Source: Chitinophagales bacterium (lineage in GTDB: Bacteria > Bacteroidota > Bacteroidia > Chitinophagales > UBA2359). Taken from it: a stretch of 52,732 nt of DNA. The notes under the pieces were generated by a model. The model saw only the letters and a list, made by a program, of their open reading frames with translations, had not been told where the DNA came from and did no database searches. Every line of letters starts with the position of its first letter. The stretch's first letter is position 1. Below, piece by piece: positions 43,727 to 51,173 of the stretch. The stretch lies in the NCBI GenBank assembly GCA_020629005.1, contig JAHDEE010000003.1, positions 1 through 52,732 of the forward strand. The letters run 5' to 3'. The position numbers and the translations under genes are program-made.

Positions 43727-43877
43727 AATGAGCACGAATTATAACAAAGTGTGACGGCAATTGACTTTTGGTATTGTCAGATTTTCGTGATGTGTAGTTG
43801 ATCTTGTCGCTCATTTGCCAAAAGAGCCAGAATGTCAATTATCACAAAGCACTGATGACCAAATGAGCACGAATTAT
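43727..43877. repeat. 16-bp direct repeat AATGAGCACGAATTAT (two copies)
   Basis: AATGAGCACGAATTAT occurs at 43727-43742 and again at 43862-43877, 135 bases apart, in the 260-base gap between the AlbA_2 gene and the 43954 gene. The second copy is followed by GCTAGCTTTAGTG, where TAGCTTTA is one base from a -7 box. Possible operator pair upstream of the 43954 gene, or duplication scar. Confidence 0.6.
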
Positions 43878-43953
43878 GCTAGCTTTAGTGCGTAAAGGAA
43901 AGCACAATCTGTCTCTGTCATTCTCCAATATTTAGCCAGAATAAACGCCTGTA

Positions 43954-44394
43954 ATGAATCGCAGCAATCTACGGTATAAGCTCCATGAACGGTTCGACCG
44001 TCCGGATAAGCAACTCTCACCTATTGATGTAGTACAGATCTTATTGATGACTCTTCGTCATACAGATGAAGATAGCATCGAGCGCAGCTTGTTCAAGTGC
44101 TACTCGTTCATCTCGCCAGTTAGTAGATTCTTTGTTGGTCCGATTGGTTACTTTAAGAATCTGGTGCAAGATACATTATATAAATACCTTTTGAATCATG
44201 TGGATTTTCGGGTATTGGAGATTGAAGTTGGAGAGCGTTCGTCTTTAGTGACAGTCAAGGTTTACGACAGAGACTGTGAGGGGCACAATTTTCTTTTTCT
44301 CCTAACGCTACAGGAAGAAGAATGTGCCGGGTGCTGGATGGTAGATTTGGTTGAGTATCAGGAGTCGAACTCGGACACTTACAAGCTAAACTAG
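43954..44394 (+). CDS. Small cytoplasmic protein resembling DUF4864
   Basis: 146 residues with no signal peptide or membrane segment. The central part (SPIDVVQILLMTLRHTDED, KCYSFISPVSRFFVGPIGYFKNLV, YKYLLNHVDFRVLEIEVG, W at the end of the sheet then VDLVEY) follows the pattern of DUF4864. That is a small NTF2-like fold whose members read SPxxVVxxqLxAL...FxfaSPxNRxxtGPxxxFxxMv. The match is by eye and partial. NTF2-like folds can be enzymes or binding proteins; nothing in the sequence identifies a ligand. It is an independent gene between two gaps. Confidence 0.55.
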   Translation: MNRSNLRYKLHERFDRPDKQLSPIDVVQILLMTLRHTDEDSIERSLFKCYSFISPVSRFFVGPIGYFKNLVQDTLYKYLLNHVDFRVLEIEVGERSSLVTVKVYDRDCEGHNFLFLLTLQEEECAGCWMVDLVEYQESNSDTYKLN

Positions 44395-44482
44395 TGCACT
44401 GGGCAGGAATGCATCACAAGCCGAATGGCTGCTCATTTATTATATGTTCCTTAAAGTTGTCACACACTTTGTTTAAACAGCA

Positions 44483-45127
44483 CTAGCTGCCTTTCTTGCA
44501 TCCGACTACCGAGCAGATGGGGCACAGATTCGGATCATGTGCTCTGGCAGGGCAATGTTCTCGTCCAAAGAAAATGATTTGTAAATGTAGCTTATTCCAG
44601 AGCTTCTTTTCGAACAGCTTCTTCAAGTCCTTTTCAGTCTGAACGACATTTTTTCCACTGGTCAATTTCCATCGTGTCGCGAGCCGGTGAATATGTGTGT
44701 CGACCGGAAAGGCCGGCACACCGAATGCCTGCGACATAACCACAGAAGCTGTTTTGTGTCCTACTCCAGGTAGCGCCTCAAGATGCTCGAAGCTCTGTGG
44801 CACTTCTCCTCCATGTTGATGGATGATGATATTGGATAATTCCCAAATGGCTTTTGACTTTCTGGGCGATAGCCCACAGGGCTTGATGACTTCGCGGATT
44901 TGCTCAACGCTAAGCTTGATCATTTTTTCCGGGGCATCCGCAAGTGCAAAGAGCTTGGGTGTGATGGTGTTGACACGTGCGTCGGTACATTGGGCAGATA
45001 GTAGCACTGCTACAAGCAGGGTGTAGGGGTCTGCATGATCCAGTGGAATGGGCGTTTCCGGATATAGTTGTTCCAGCGTTTTGACAATGAAAGGGGCTTT
45101 CTCCGCTTTTCGGGTAATCTTTTCCAT
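44483..45127 (-). CDS. nth: Endonuclease III (DNA glycosylase/AP lyase)
   Basis: 214 residues, the usual length. The helix-hairpin-helix LPGVGHKTASVV carries the catalytic Lys (K125), and the catalytic Asp is D143 in FPVDTHIHRLATRW. Four C-terminal Cys (C192, C202, C205, C210) form the [4Fe-4S] site with spacing x9-x2-x4 instead of the x6-x2-x5 of the Escherichia coli enzyme. It removes oxidised pyrimidines and cuts at the AP site in base-excision repair. It is the last gene of the ABM-aroB-aroA-nth cluster, 18 bases after aroA. Confidence 0.93.
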   Translation of the reverse strand: MEKITRKAEKAPFIVKTLEQLYPETPIPLDHADPYTLLVAVLLSAQCTDARVNTITPKLFALADAPEKMIKLSVEQIREVIKPCGLSPRKSKAIWELSNIIIHQHGGEVPQSFEHLEALPGVGHKTASVVMSQAFGVPAFPVDTHIHRLATRWKLTSGKNVVQTEKDLKKLFEKKLWNKLHLQIIFFGREHCPARAHDPNLCPICSVVGCKKGS

Positions 45128-45145
45128 CAGAAAGTTTCTTGCTTG

Positions 45146-46396
45146 CTAATCTAATGATTCCAGATGAAAACCTAAGTTAGCAATGTCTTGCCAGTAAGCA
45201 GGGTACGATTTGCCTACCACCTTAGGGTTTTCGATTTCGATGTCTTTTAGTTTTGCAGCCAATGGGGCAAATGCCATAGCCATTCGGTGATCGTGGTAGG
45301 TATTGAAAGTTACATTTTGGTGATGTAGGTTTACCTGTGACGAATCGAGTTTCCATGCTGGACCCTCTTCATAGAAGCGAGCTCCAAACTTGCTTAATTC
45401 TGTGGCAAGTGCGGCAGTTCGGTCTGTTTCTTTGCGCTGGAGTGTTTGCAAACCTCTCATCGAGCAATTGATCCCCAGCCCTGCCGCTGCTGCTGCCACC
45501 GTTTGCGCGATATCAGGACAGTTTGTGAAGTCCCAGTCTATGCTTTGCTTCCGGAGGGAAGGATCAAAGGAGAGCAACAGGCCTGATTGATCAAAGCAGC
45601 TTGTCACGCCGAAGGCTCTGGCTATTTTTACAATTGCGCTATCGCCTTGAAAACTGTCTTGCTGCAATCCCTGAAGCCTTAGTGCCTGGTTTTCGGAAAG
45701 AGCAACAATTGCATAATAGTAGGAAGCTGCGCTCCAGTCGGCTTCTATCTCCAGAGGGGCGGATTTATATTTAGCAGGTGGAATCACAAACTTGTAAACG
45801 CTGTCTGACAATCTTTCTTCTTTTACTATGACCCCAAAATGCTGCATTATCTCTTTTGTAAGTCTGAGATAAGAATAGGAGACCATTTCTCCTTTGAGCA
45901 GTATTTCAAGACCATGTTGTAGCTTTGGTCCAAGCATCATTAGTGCAGAGATAAACTGGCTGCTTATATCGGCTCTGATGCTGACCTGCTTTCCTTGCAG
46001 TTTGGTACCGCATATTTTCAAGGGAGGAAATCCTTCCTTGCCCATATATGTAATATTGGCTCCCAGATCTTGTAATGCCTTTACCAATGGGCCGATTGGG
46101 CGCTCAAGCATTCGTTTACTTCCAGTTAGGACAGTGGTTTTTCCCTCTTGTTGCGAAAGTAGTGCGCAAAGAAAGCGAAAGGTGGTACCGGCTGGTCCCA
46201 CATTGATTTCATCCTGAGTGGCAATCAGGGCCTTCTGCATCGTCTCAGTATCTTCTGAGGTCGAGAGTCCATGCAGTTCAAATTCCTGCTCCGCTAGTGC
46301 CTGAATGAGCAACGCTCGGTTGCTTATGCTCTTAGAGCCATCAAGTCGTATCCTAACTTCCTTTCCTGCAGGATTGTATATTAACTTATTTCTCAT
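45146..46396 (-). CDS. aroA: 3-phosphoshikimate 1-carboxyvinyltransferase (EPSP synthase)
   Basis: 416 residues. The shikimate/PEP-binding motifs are visible: GSKSISNRALLIQAL near residue 20, VGPAGTTFRFLCALL (the LGNAGT-type loop), the Arg-rich SKRMLERPIGPLVKAL, and near the C-terminus TYHDHRMAMAFAPLA with the catalytic region. It joins PEP to shikimate-3-phosphate, the sixth step of chorismate synthesis. Chorismate feeds aromatic amino acids and also the futalosine menaquinone pathway, of which mqnB is in this window. Its start overlaps the end of aroB by 11 bases, so translation is probably coupled. Confidence 0.93.
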   Translation of the reverse strand: MRNKLIYNPAGKEVRIRLDGSKSISNRALLIQALAEQEFELHGLSTSEDTETMQKALIATQDEINVGPAGTTFRFLCALLSQQEGKTTVLTGSKRMLERPIGPLVKALQDLGANITYMGKEGFPPLKICGTKLQGKQVSIRADISSQFISALMMLGPKLQHGLEILLKGEMVSYSYLRLTKEIMQHFGVIVKEERLSDSVYKFVIPPAKYKSAPLEIEADWSAASYYYAIVALSENQALRLQGLQQDSFQGDSAIVKIARAFGVTSCFDQSGLLLSFDPSLRKQSIDWDFTNCPDIAQTVAAAAAGLGINCSMRGLQTLQRKETDRTAALATELSKFGARFYEEGPAWKLDSSQVNLHHQNVTFNTYHDHRMAMAFAPLAAKLKDIEIENPKVVGKSYPAYWQDIANLGFHLESLD

Positions 46397-47462
46397 TAAA
46401 GTGACTTTTCAGGGCGACTATTGCCGCATTTATTTCCTCAGCGGTAACAGGAACAGAGAGTTCTGGTGCGCCAACATCTTTGAGGAGGCAAAACCGATAT
46501 TCTGTCCCATGATTTTTCTTATCGTTCTTCATAAAATCAAGGAGAATCGGAAGCTCCTGTGTACTAAGTGGATGAAAACCGTAAAGCTTTTGGATTCGAT
46601 TTATTAGGTCAATGCCTAGATTTCTTGCGAATCCGCATTTGTGCATTGACAACTGCATTGCAATCATCATTCCTTCTGCAACCGCTGCACCATGAGTATA
46701 ACCAGACTTGGAATGCCTGTTGTGATATGTTTCGAATGCATGACCATAGGTGTGACCAAAATTCAATTGCTTTCGGAGGCCGTTCTCGAAAGGATCTTGC
46801 TGCACTACTCTTTGCTTCACAGTAATTGACCTCTCGACGTACGGATTCCAGGACACCACCTGTAACGGATCCAGTGTCAACAGGCTGCGAAGATGTTCCA
46901 TATTGTCAAGCAGGGCGTGTTTGATCATTTCCGCAAAGCCGCTTATCAACTGCTTATGGTCCAATGTTTCAAAAAAGCAATCGTCAATCAGAACAGCTTT
47001 TGGATCGGCGAACAATCCAACGACATTTTTGAGGTGATTGTGATCGATTCCCAGCTTTCCACCTACTGATGCATCTACCTGCGATAATAGGGTTGTGGGA
47101 ATTTGGATGAAATCTATACCACGCTTAAAGGTGCTGGCTACAAAGCCACCCATGTCTCCAATGACTCCACCTCCAAGATTGATCATCACAGCTTTCCTAT
47201 CGAGGTTTAGTCTAAGCATTTCGTTCCAGATGGAACTACAGGTTTCGAGCTTCTTGTTTTCTTCACCTGATGGAATTTCGAAGACGGCATATTTGGAATA
47301 TTTTTTCAGTGTAGCTTCGATAGCTGGAAGGCAACAGACATGTGTATTCTCATCCACCAGCACAAAATGGGCACTGTATTTTGCACTGCTCAGTACCTCG
47401 TCGAGACTTTGTGCCACAGGCTTAAGTTCAATGTTATAGGCTGGCATTTTCAGAACCGTCAT
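46386..47462 (-). CDS. aroB: 3-dehydroquinate synthase
   Basis: 358 residues. The NAD-binding loop LGGGVIGDMGGFVASTFKRG is clear, followed by the substrate loop PTTLLSQVDASVGGKLGID. The zinc ligands are seen in GFAEMIKHALL (Glu), LNFGHTYGHAFE (His) and the later THGAAVAEGM (His). It closes DAHP to 3-dehydroquinate, the second shikimate step, in the cytoplasm. The start ATG overlaps the TGA of the upstream ABM gene as ATGA, a classic translational-coupling junction. Its end overlaps the aroA start by 11 bases. Confidence 0.95.
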   Translation of the reverse strand: MTVLKMPAYNIELKPVAQSLDEVLSSAKYSAHFVLVDENTHVCCLPAIEATLKKYSKYAVFEIPSGEENKKLETCSSIWNEMLRLNLDRKAVMINLGGGVIGDMGGFVASTFKRGIDFIQIPTTLLSQVDASVGGKLGIDHNHLKNVVGLFADPKAVLIDDCFFETLDHKQLISGFAEMIKHALLDNMEHLRSLLTLDPLQVVSWNPYVERSITVKQRVVQQDPFENGLRKQLNFGHTYGHAFETYHNRHSKSGYTHGAAVAEGMMIAMQLSMHKCGFARNLGIDLINRIQKLYGFHPLSTQELPILLDFMKNDKKNHGTEYRFCLLKDVGAPELSVPVTAEEINAAIVALKSHFNEK

Positions 47463-47752
47463 GCTTGCTCCTTTTTTGTGACCGACCAGGCTATTGCCTT
47501 AGCCCTGAACAGCTGCTTGGTTTGTGCCCAGGTGGTTCTGAACAAGTCCGAGTATCGATACTTATCCAGGTGCTCGGTACTTTCCCAATGGCTGTAGGTA
47601 AAAACCCTTCCAGGATCATTAACATCCTGCCACAGCTCAACGTGGCTACATCCTTCAAAATCTACAATCATGGACTTTACATCTGAAAAGATGGACAGGA
47701 ATTGAGCGATGTGTTCATCCTTGATTTCCAGCTTTACAACTCTAATTATCAT
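47459..47752 (-). CDS. Antibiotic biosynthesis monooxygenase (ABM/YgiN-like) domain protein
   Basis: 97 residues from the ATG at 47752 (MIIRVVKLEIKDEHIAQFL); a TTG further upstream is less likely. The single ABM ferredoxin-like domain is recognisable from VKLEIKDEHIAQFLSIFSDVKSMIVDFEGCSHVELWQDV followed by VFTYSHWESTEHLDKYRYSDLFR. Such domains are small dimeric enzymes, quinol or haem monooxygenases in some cases, stress-associated in others. The specific substrate cannot be read from sequence. It is the first gene of the ABM-aroB-aroA-nth cluster, only about 30 bases from the fabD terminator. The cluster promoter must either overlap that hairpin or depend on read-through. Confidence 0.85.
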   Translation of the reverse strand: MIIRVVKLEIKDEHIAQFLSIFSDVKSMIVDFEGCSHVELWQDVNDPGRVFTYSHWESTEHLDKYRYSDLFRTTWAQTKQLFRAKAIAWSVTKKEQA

Positions 47753-47781
47753 ATGCCTATCTTGTTTTGGCAAAATTGCAT

Positions 47782-47815
47782 AAAAAAAGCCTGCACTGTC
47801 GTAACAGGCAGGCTA
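47782..47815 (-). terminator. Intrinsic terminator of fabD
   Basis: On the minus strand AGCCTGC and GCAGGCT form a seven-bp stem extended inside by CTGT/ACAG around a TACG loop, and the stem runs directly into seven T residues. It sits about 20 bases past the fabD stop. Confidence 0.85.
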
Positions 47816-47833
47816 TTCTTTTTGATCTGAATG

Positions 47834-48721
47834 TTATACCACCATCAGGTTTTTGGTGACAGCGCGTTTATCAATTCGCTTTACCATTCCCTGTAGAATT
47901 TGTCTTTCCCCAATTTCCACAAAGGATTCCACACCGTCTGTAATCATATTCTGAATCGTTTCCGTCCACCTGACCGGTGATGTCATGTGTTGCATCAGGT
48001 TTTCCCGGATTACTTCAGGGTCTTGTGTAGGTGTCGCAGAAGCATTTTGGTAAACAGGAACAGTAGGCTTTTTGATTCTGGCTTTTGCCACGGCCTCGGC
48101 AACTTCTTCTCTTGCTTTTTCCATCAAGGGTGAGTGAAAAGCACCTGCTACAGTTCTGAGTCTGAGCACTCTTCTTGCGCCAGCATCTTCCAGTCTTTCT
48201 TCTGCAAGTTTCAAACCTGCTTCAGAACCTGATATCACCACCTGGCTGGGGCAATTATAATTAGCTACAACTACAGTCTCCTCTGTGATACGGTCAATGA
48301 TGTCTACTATCATATGATCTTCCATTCCTAGCACAGCCGCCATTCCAGATGGAGCTGCGTCGCAGGCCTTTTGCATTGCTTCGGCACGAAGCTTCACCAA
48401 GCGCAAGCCTTCGAAAAAAGGAAGCGAACGGACCGCTGCAAGAGCGGCAAACTCACCCAGTGAGTGACCTGCAACCACATCGGGTTTAAAGTCTCGCGAA
48501 TCGCGTGTCAGGATTACCGTGTACAGGTAGATTGCAGGTTGAGTTATCAAGGTCTGCTTAAGTTCTTCAGCGCTACCTTCAAACATAACTTTGCAAATGT
48601 CGAAACCCATTTCGTCATTGGCTTGTTCAAAGAAATCTCTGGCTGAGTTGGACTTGTCCCATAGGTCTTTACCCATGCCTGGGAACTGCGAACCTTGTCC
48701 GGGAAATAAGTACGCTTTCAT
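47834..48721 (-). CDS. fabD: Malonyl-CoA:ACP transacylase
   Basis: 295 residues. LFPGQGSQFPGMGKDL is at the N-terminus, the nucleophile Ser87 in GHSLGEFAALA, Arg112 in LRAEAMQ, and the catalytic His196 in VAGAFHSPLM. The C-terminal VPVYQNASA and VESFVEIGERQILQGMVKRI are also typical. The enzyme moves malonyl groups from CoA to acyl carrier protein for fatty-acid elongation. It stands alone, with a strong terminator downstream and a long upstream gap containing an inverted repeat. The ORF is full length with no oddities. Confidence 0.95.
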   Translation of the reverse strand: MKAYLFPGQGSQFPGMGKDLWDKSNSARDFFEQANDEMGFDICKVMFEGSAEELKQTLITQPAIYLYTVILTRDSRDFKPDVVAGHSLGEFAALAAVRSLPFFEGLRLVKLRAEAMQKACDAAPSGMAAVLGMEDHMIVDIIDRITEETVVVANYNCPSQVVISGSEAGLKLAEERLEDAGARRVLRLRTVAGAFHSPLMEKAREEVAEAVAKARIKKPTVPVYQNASATPTQDPEVIRENLMQHMTSPVRWTETIQNMITDGVESFVEIGERQILQGMVKRIDKRAVTKNLMVV

Positions 48722-49112
48722 CGTATTGTATTTTAGCTTTCTCTCGTATTGACTAACTTAACTGGTATCGAATTGTTACCAGTAATTTGCTGTTATGATG
48801 CAGAGGGGCTAGCTTTGTGCTCGCAAGGAGCAGACTAAGGTATCACCAATTGGGCACAAAAAGATAAGGGCAGTTCACCTAATAAGGTAGCAGGCTCGAA
48901 CCATCAAACAAGCCTACAATATAGATTGTTTTCGCACCAATTAATAATCAGGAGGTCATTAAGTGGGCAAAAGGGGACCTAATTTCGCTTTTTTGACGGG
49001 GATTGCTTCGTTGTTGCTAAATAACAATGTTAATTGCTGACAAATGGTTCAGTGATCATGCCATAAATTTACTTAATTCATTTTTTTGACAGGATCGTAC
49101 AGAATCTGGAAA
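48722..49112. other. 391-base divergent intergenic region (fabD / PTPS)
   Basis: Contains the upstream regions of both fabD (minus) and the PTPS gene (plus). The inverted repeat at 48761-48783 is the only structured feature seen. TAAATTTA near 49064 is one base from a -7 box for the PTPS gene. No RNA or small gene was recognised. Confidence 0.4.
48761..48783. promoter_or_regulatory. Inverted repeat ACTGGTA-N9-TACCAGT upstream of fabD
   Basis: A perfect seven-bp inverted repeat, flanked by TTA/TAA that extends the symmetry, 40 bases before the fabD start. Placement and size fit an operator for a dimeric regulator. No regulator of this site is known to me in Bacteroidota, and the gene for one is not in the window. 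Confidence 0.4.
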
Positions 49113-49520
49113 ATGGTCTATTTAACTCGAAAGGAACACTTTAACGCCGCGCATAAACTGCATAATCCTGACTGGACGCTTGAAAAGAACAAGGAAGTTT
49201 TTGGCAAGTGTGCAAATCATAACTGGCATGGACATAACTACGAAATTTGGGTGACAGTGAAAGGGGAGCCAGATCCTGAAACGGGATTTGTGTTTAATGC
49301 TCACCATCTAAGCGCCTTACTGCAGAGAGAGATTATCTCAAAGGTCGACCACAAAAATCTAAACGTGGATGTGGACTTTATGCAGGGAATTCTACCAAGC
49401 ACGGAGAATTTCATCAAGGAAATCTGGAAGCAGCTAGAACCAAATATTAAAGGATGTTCTCTGCATTGCATTAAATTGGCTGAAACGGACAAAATATATG
49501 CAGAGTATTACGGAGAGTGA
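49113..49520 (+). CDS. 6-pyruvoyl-tetrahydropterin synthase family protein (PTPS-like; QueD superfamily)
   Basis: 135 residues from the ATG at 49113, giving the expected start MVYLTRKEHFNAAHKL; an upstream TTG frame adds nine unrelated residues. Zinc ligands are H14 (FNAAHKL), H39 and H41 (WHGHNY). The catalytic Cys is C33 in GKCANHNWHGHNY, and D79-H80 (VDHKNLN) and E124 (ETDKIYAEY) complete the site. The Cys-to-HGH distance of five residues and segments such as DHKNL...STEN...IW match animal PTPS better than the C-x3-HGH of classical QueD. It may act on dihydroneopterin triphosphate for a pterin cofactor or for queuosine; the choice is open. The mqnB start lies 23 bases inside its end. Confidence 0.88.
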   Translation: MVYLTRKEHFNAAHKLHNPDWTLEKNKEVFGKCANHNWHGHNYEIWVTVKGEPDPETGFVFNAHHLSALLQREIISKVDHKNLNVDVDFMQGILPSTENFIKEIWKQLEPNIKGCSLHCIKLAETDKIYAEYYGE

Positions 49521-50199
49521 AACATGCAATCGCATTCTTCTCGTTACGGCAACAGACAATGAGGTACAGCCATTTCTCGATTCTTACCAATGGATGCGAG
49601 ACGAAAATACCCTTCTTTTTCATACACGTGTTGGATCACTGGATGTTCATCATCTCACCACTGGGCCAGGAATAATGCTCACCAGCTTTCGGCTAGCCAC
49701 CTTGCTGGCACATCACTCTTTTGCCCTTTGCATCAATGCGGGTTTTGCTGGCAGCTACGATCGTCAGATTAAACTAGGTGAGGTAGTTCAGGTAATTCAA
49801 GAAGAAGTGGCGGATCTCGGTGCCGAAAACGATCAGCAGTTTATCCCCCTAAGAAAGATGTCTTTTTTTGACGAAAACTGGCGTCCGTTTAGTGATGGAA
49901 AGCTGAAGCATCCGAATCCGAAATTACTGGAGGGAATCAAGAACGTGAAGGGGGTGACCGTTAATAGGGTAACCGGTTCAGAAGGCACTATAAGTTTGAA
50001 TAAGGAGCACTTTGAAGCGGAGGTCGAGAGCATGGAAGGGGCCGCTTTTTTTTACGCCACTCTTTTAAATAACATCGAATTTTATCAATTTCGTGCGATA
50101 TCCAACCGAGTGCAGAAACGCAATCCAGCACTTTGGGATATGAATGCAGCCAGAAATGCCCTGTGTGCTTTTCTGGAACAATTCATCACGAATTTATGA
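49498..50199 (+). CDS. mqnB: Futalosine hydrolase
   Basis: 233 residues. The nucleoside phosphorylase-type fold is recognisable from ILLVTATDNEVQPFL at the start and CINAGFAGSY in the middle. The futalosine-hydrolase signature VNRVTGSEGTISLN and VESMEGAAFFYATLL precedes the closing RAISNRVQKRNPALWDMNAA. It releases hypoxanthine from futalosine to give dehypoxanthine futalosine, a step of the alternative menaquinone pathway. The other mqn genes are not in the window. It overlaps the PTPS gene by 23 bases and is followed after three bases by the EEP gene, so the three are an operon. Confidence 0.92.
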   Translation: MQSITESETCNRILLVTATDNEVQPFLDSYQWMRDENTLLFHTRVGSLDVHHLTTGPGIMLTSFRLATLLAHHSFALCINAGFAGSYDRQIKLGEVVQVIQEEVADLGAENDQQFIPLRKMSFFDENWRPFSDGKLKHPNPKLLEGIKNVKGVTVNRVTGSEGTISLNKEHFEAEVESMEGAAFFYATLLNNIEFYQFRAISNRVQKRNPALWDMNAARNALCAFLEQFITNL

Positions 50200-50202
50200 T
50201 TG

Positions 50203-51117
50203 ATGCCTTCGAAGACTGTAATTTCCGTTCTTATTTTCATTCTCAGCTTTCTTGGATTTATCTTTTATCCCGATACCTGGGGGCCGCCGGAGCTTCCCTC
50301 GAACCCGCGTCCGGAAGAAGTGATTCCAGATCCCTCGGAGCTAATTTTAGAGGACAATATTAAAGTTGCCTCCTGGAACTTGCTGAATTTCGGAGCCTCC
50401 AAAAACAGTCTGGAAATTGCTTACATAGCCTCGACTATTGCTGACTTTGATGTTGTTGCCATACAAGAGGTGTCTACCTCCTCTCATGGCCCAAAGGCAG
50501 TTGGCCGACTGCTCGATCAGTTGAATCGAATGGGATCAAAGTGGGATGCCATTCACAGCAATGCTACCAGTGGTGAAGGGACTGAGCGATATGCCTTTTT
50601 TTGGAAGCCTTCCAAATTGCGCCGATCAGGAAGAGCCTGGCTGGTGAAGCCGCTGGAAGCGGAATTAGACAGAGAACCATTCATGTGCCGATTTGAGACT
50701 AAAGACGGAAATGAGTTTCTGCTTGCTAACTTTCATGCTATCCCAAGCGCCAAGAATCCAGAGCGTGAAATCCGAAAACTCAAACAGTTGAACGAGCTCT
50801 ATAGCGAAGATCAATTGGTAATATTAGGCGACTTTAATGTCGAGGAATACCGAGAGGCATTTGAGCCTTTGAAACAAGAAGGCTTTCACGCTGTCTTGAA
50901 GGATCAAAAGACAAGCCTGAAACGAAAGTTAGATGGGAATGAATACCTTTCTAAGGCTCATGATAATATCTTCATTGAATCGGAATTTCTTTACAGCACC
51001 TCCTCAGGAGTTATCGATTTTGTGCCCGAGTTTGAAAGCCTTAAGGAAGCCGCAAGCGTTTCTGATCATTTGCCTGTCTGGACTTCTTTATCCTGGATAT
51101 TGAAGGACTTACCTTAA
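50203..51117 (+). CDS. Endonuclease/exonuclease/phosphatase (EEP) family protein, membrane-anchored or secreted
   Basis: 304 residues from the ATG at 50203, three bases after the mqnB stop. An N-terminal hydrophobic segment (VISVLIFILSFLGFIFY) is an anchor or signal. The DNase I-like catalytic core shows VASWNLLNFG, the metal Glu in VVAIQEV, ANFHAIPS, GDFNVEEY and the closing SDHLPVW pair. Such proteins are metal-dependent phosphodiesterases acting on nucleic acids or phospho-lipids; the class alone does not give the substrate. It is the last gene of the PTPS-mqnB operon. A shared bidirectional terminator follows its stop. Confidence 0.87.
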   Translation: MPSKTVISVLIFILSFLGFIFYPDTWGPPELPSNPRPEEVIPDPSELILEDNIKVASWNLLNFGASKNSLEIAYIASTIADFDVVAIQEVSTSSHGPKAVGRLLDQLNRMGSKWDAIHSNATSGEGTERYAFFWKPSKLRRSGRAWLVKPLEAELDREPFMCRFETKDGNEFLLANFHAIPSAKNPEREIRKLKQLNELYSEDQLVILGDFNVEEYREAFEPLKQEGFHAVLKDQKTSLKRKLDGNEYLSKAHDNIFIESEFLYSTSSGVIDFVPEFESLKEAASVSDHLPVWTSLSWILKDLP

Positions 51118-51121
51118 AAAC

Positions 51122-51155
51122 AAAAGGCCATTGAGCATACGCTCAATGGCCTTTT
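51122..51155. terminator. Bidirectional intrinsic terminator
   Basis: AAAAGGCCATTGAGC and GCTCAATGGCCTTTT form a perfect 15-bp stem with an ATAC loop, with T runs on both strands. It serves both the EEP gene from the left and the T9SS gene from the right, which converge here. Confidence 0.95.
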
Positions 51156-51173
51156 TTACTTTAACAGGATTGA

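Noticed and set aside
48761-48783. Assignment of the fabD inverted repeat to a FadR-type operator
   Set aside because: ACTGGT recalls the enterobacterial FadR site, but spacing differs and FadR of that type is not expected in Bacteroidota.
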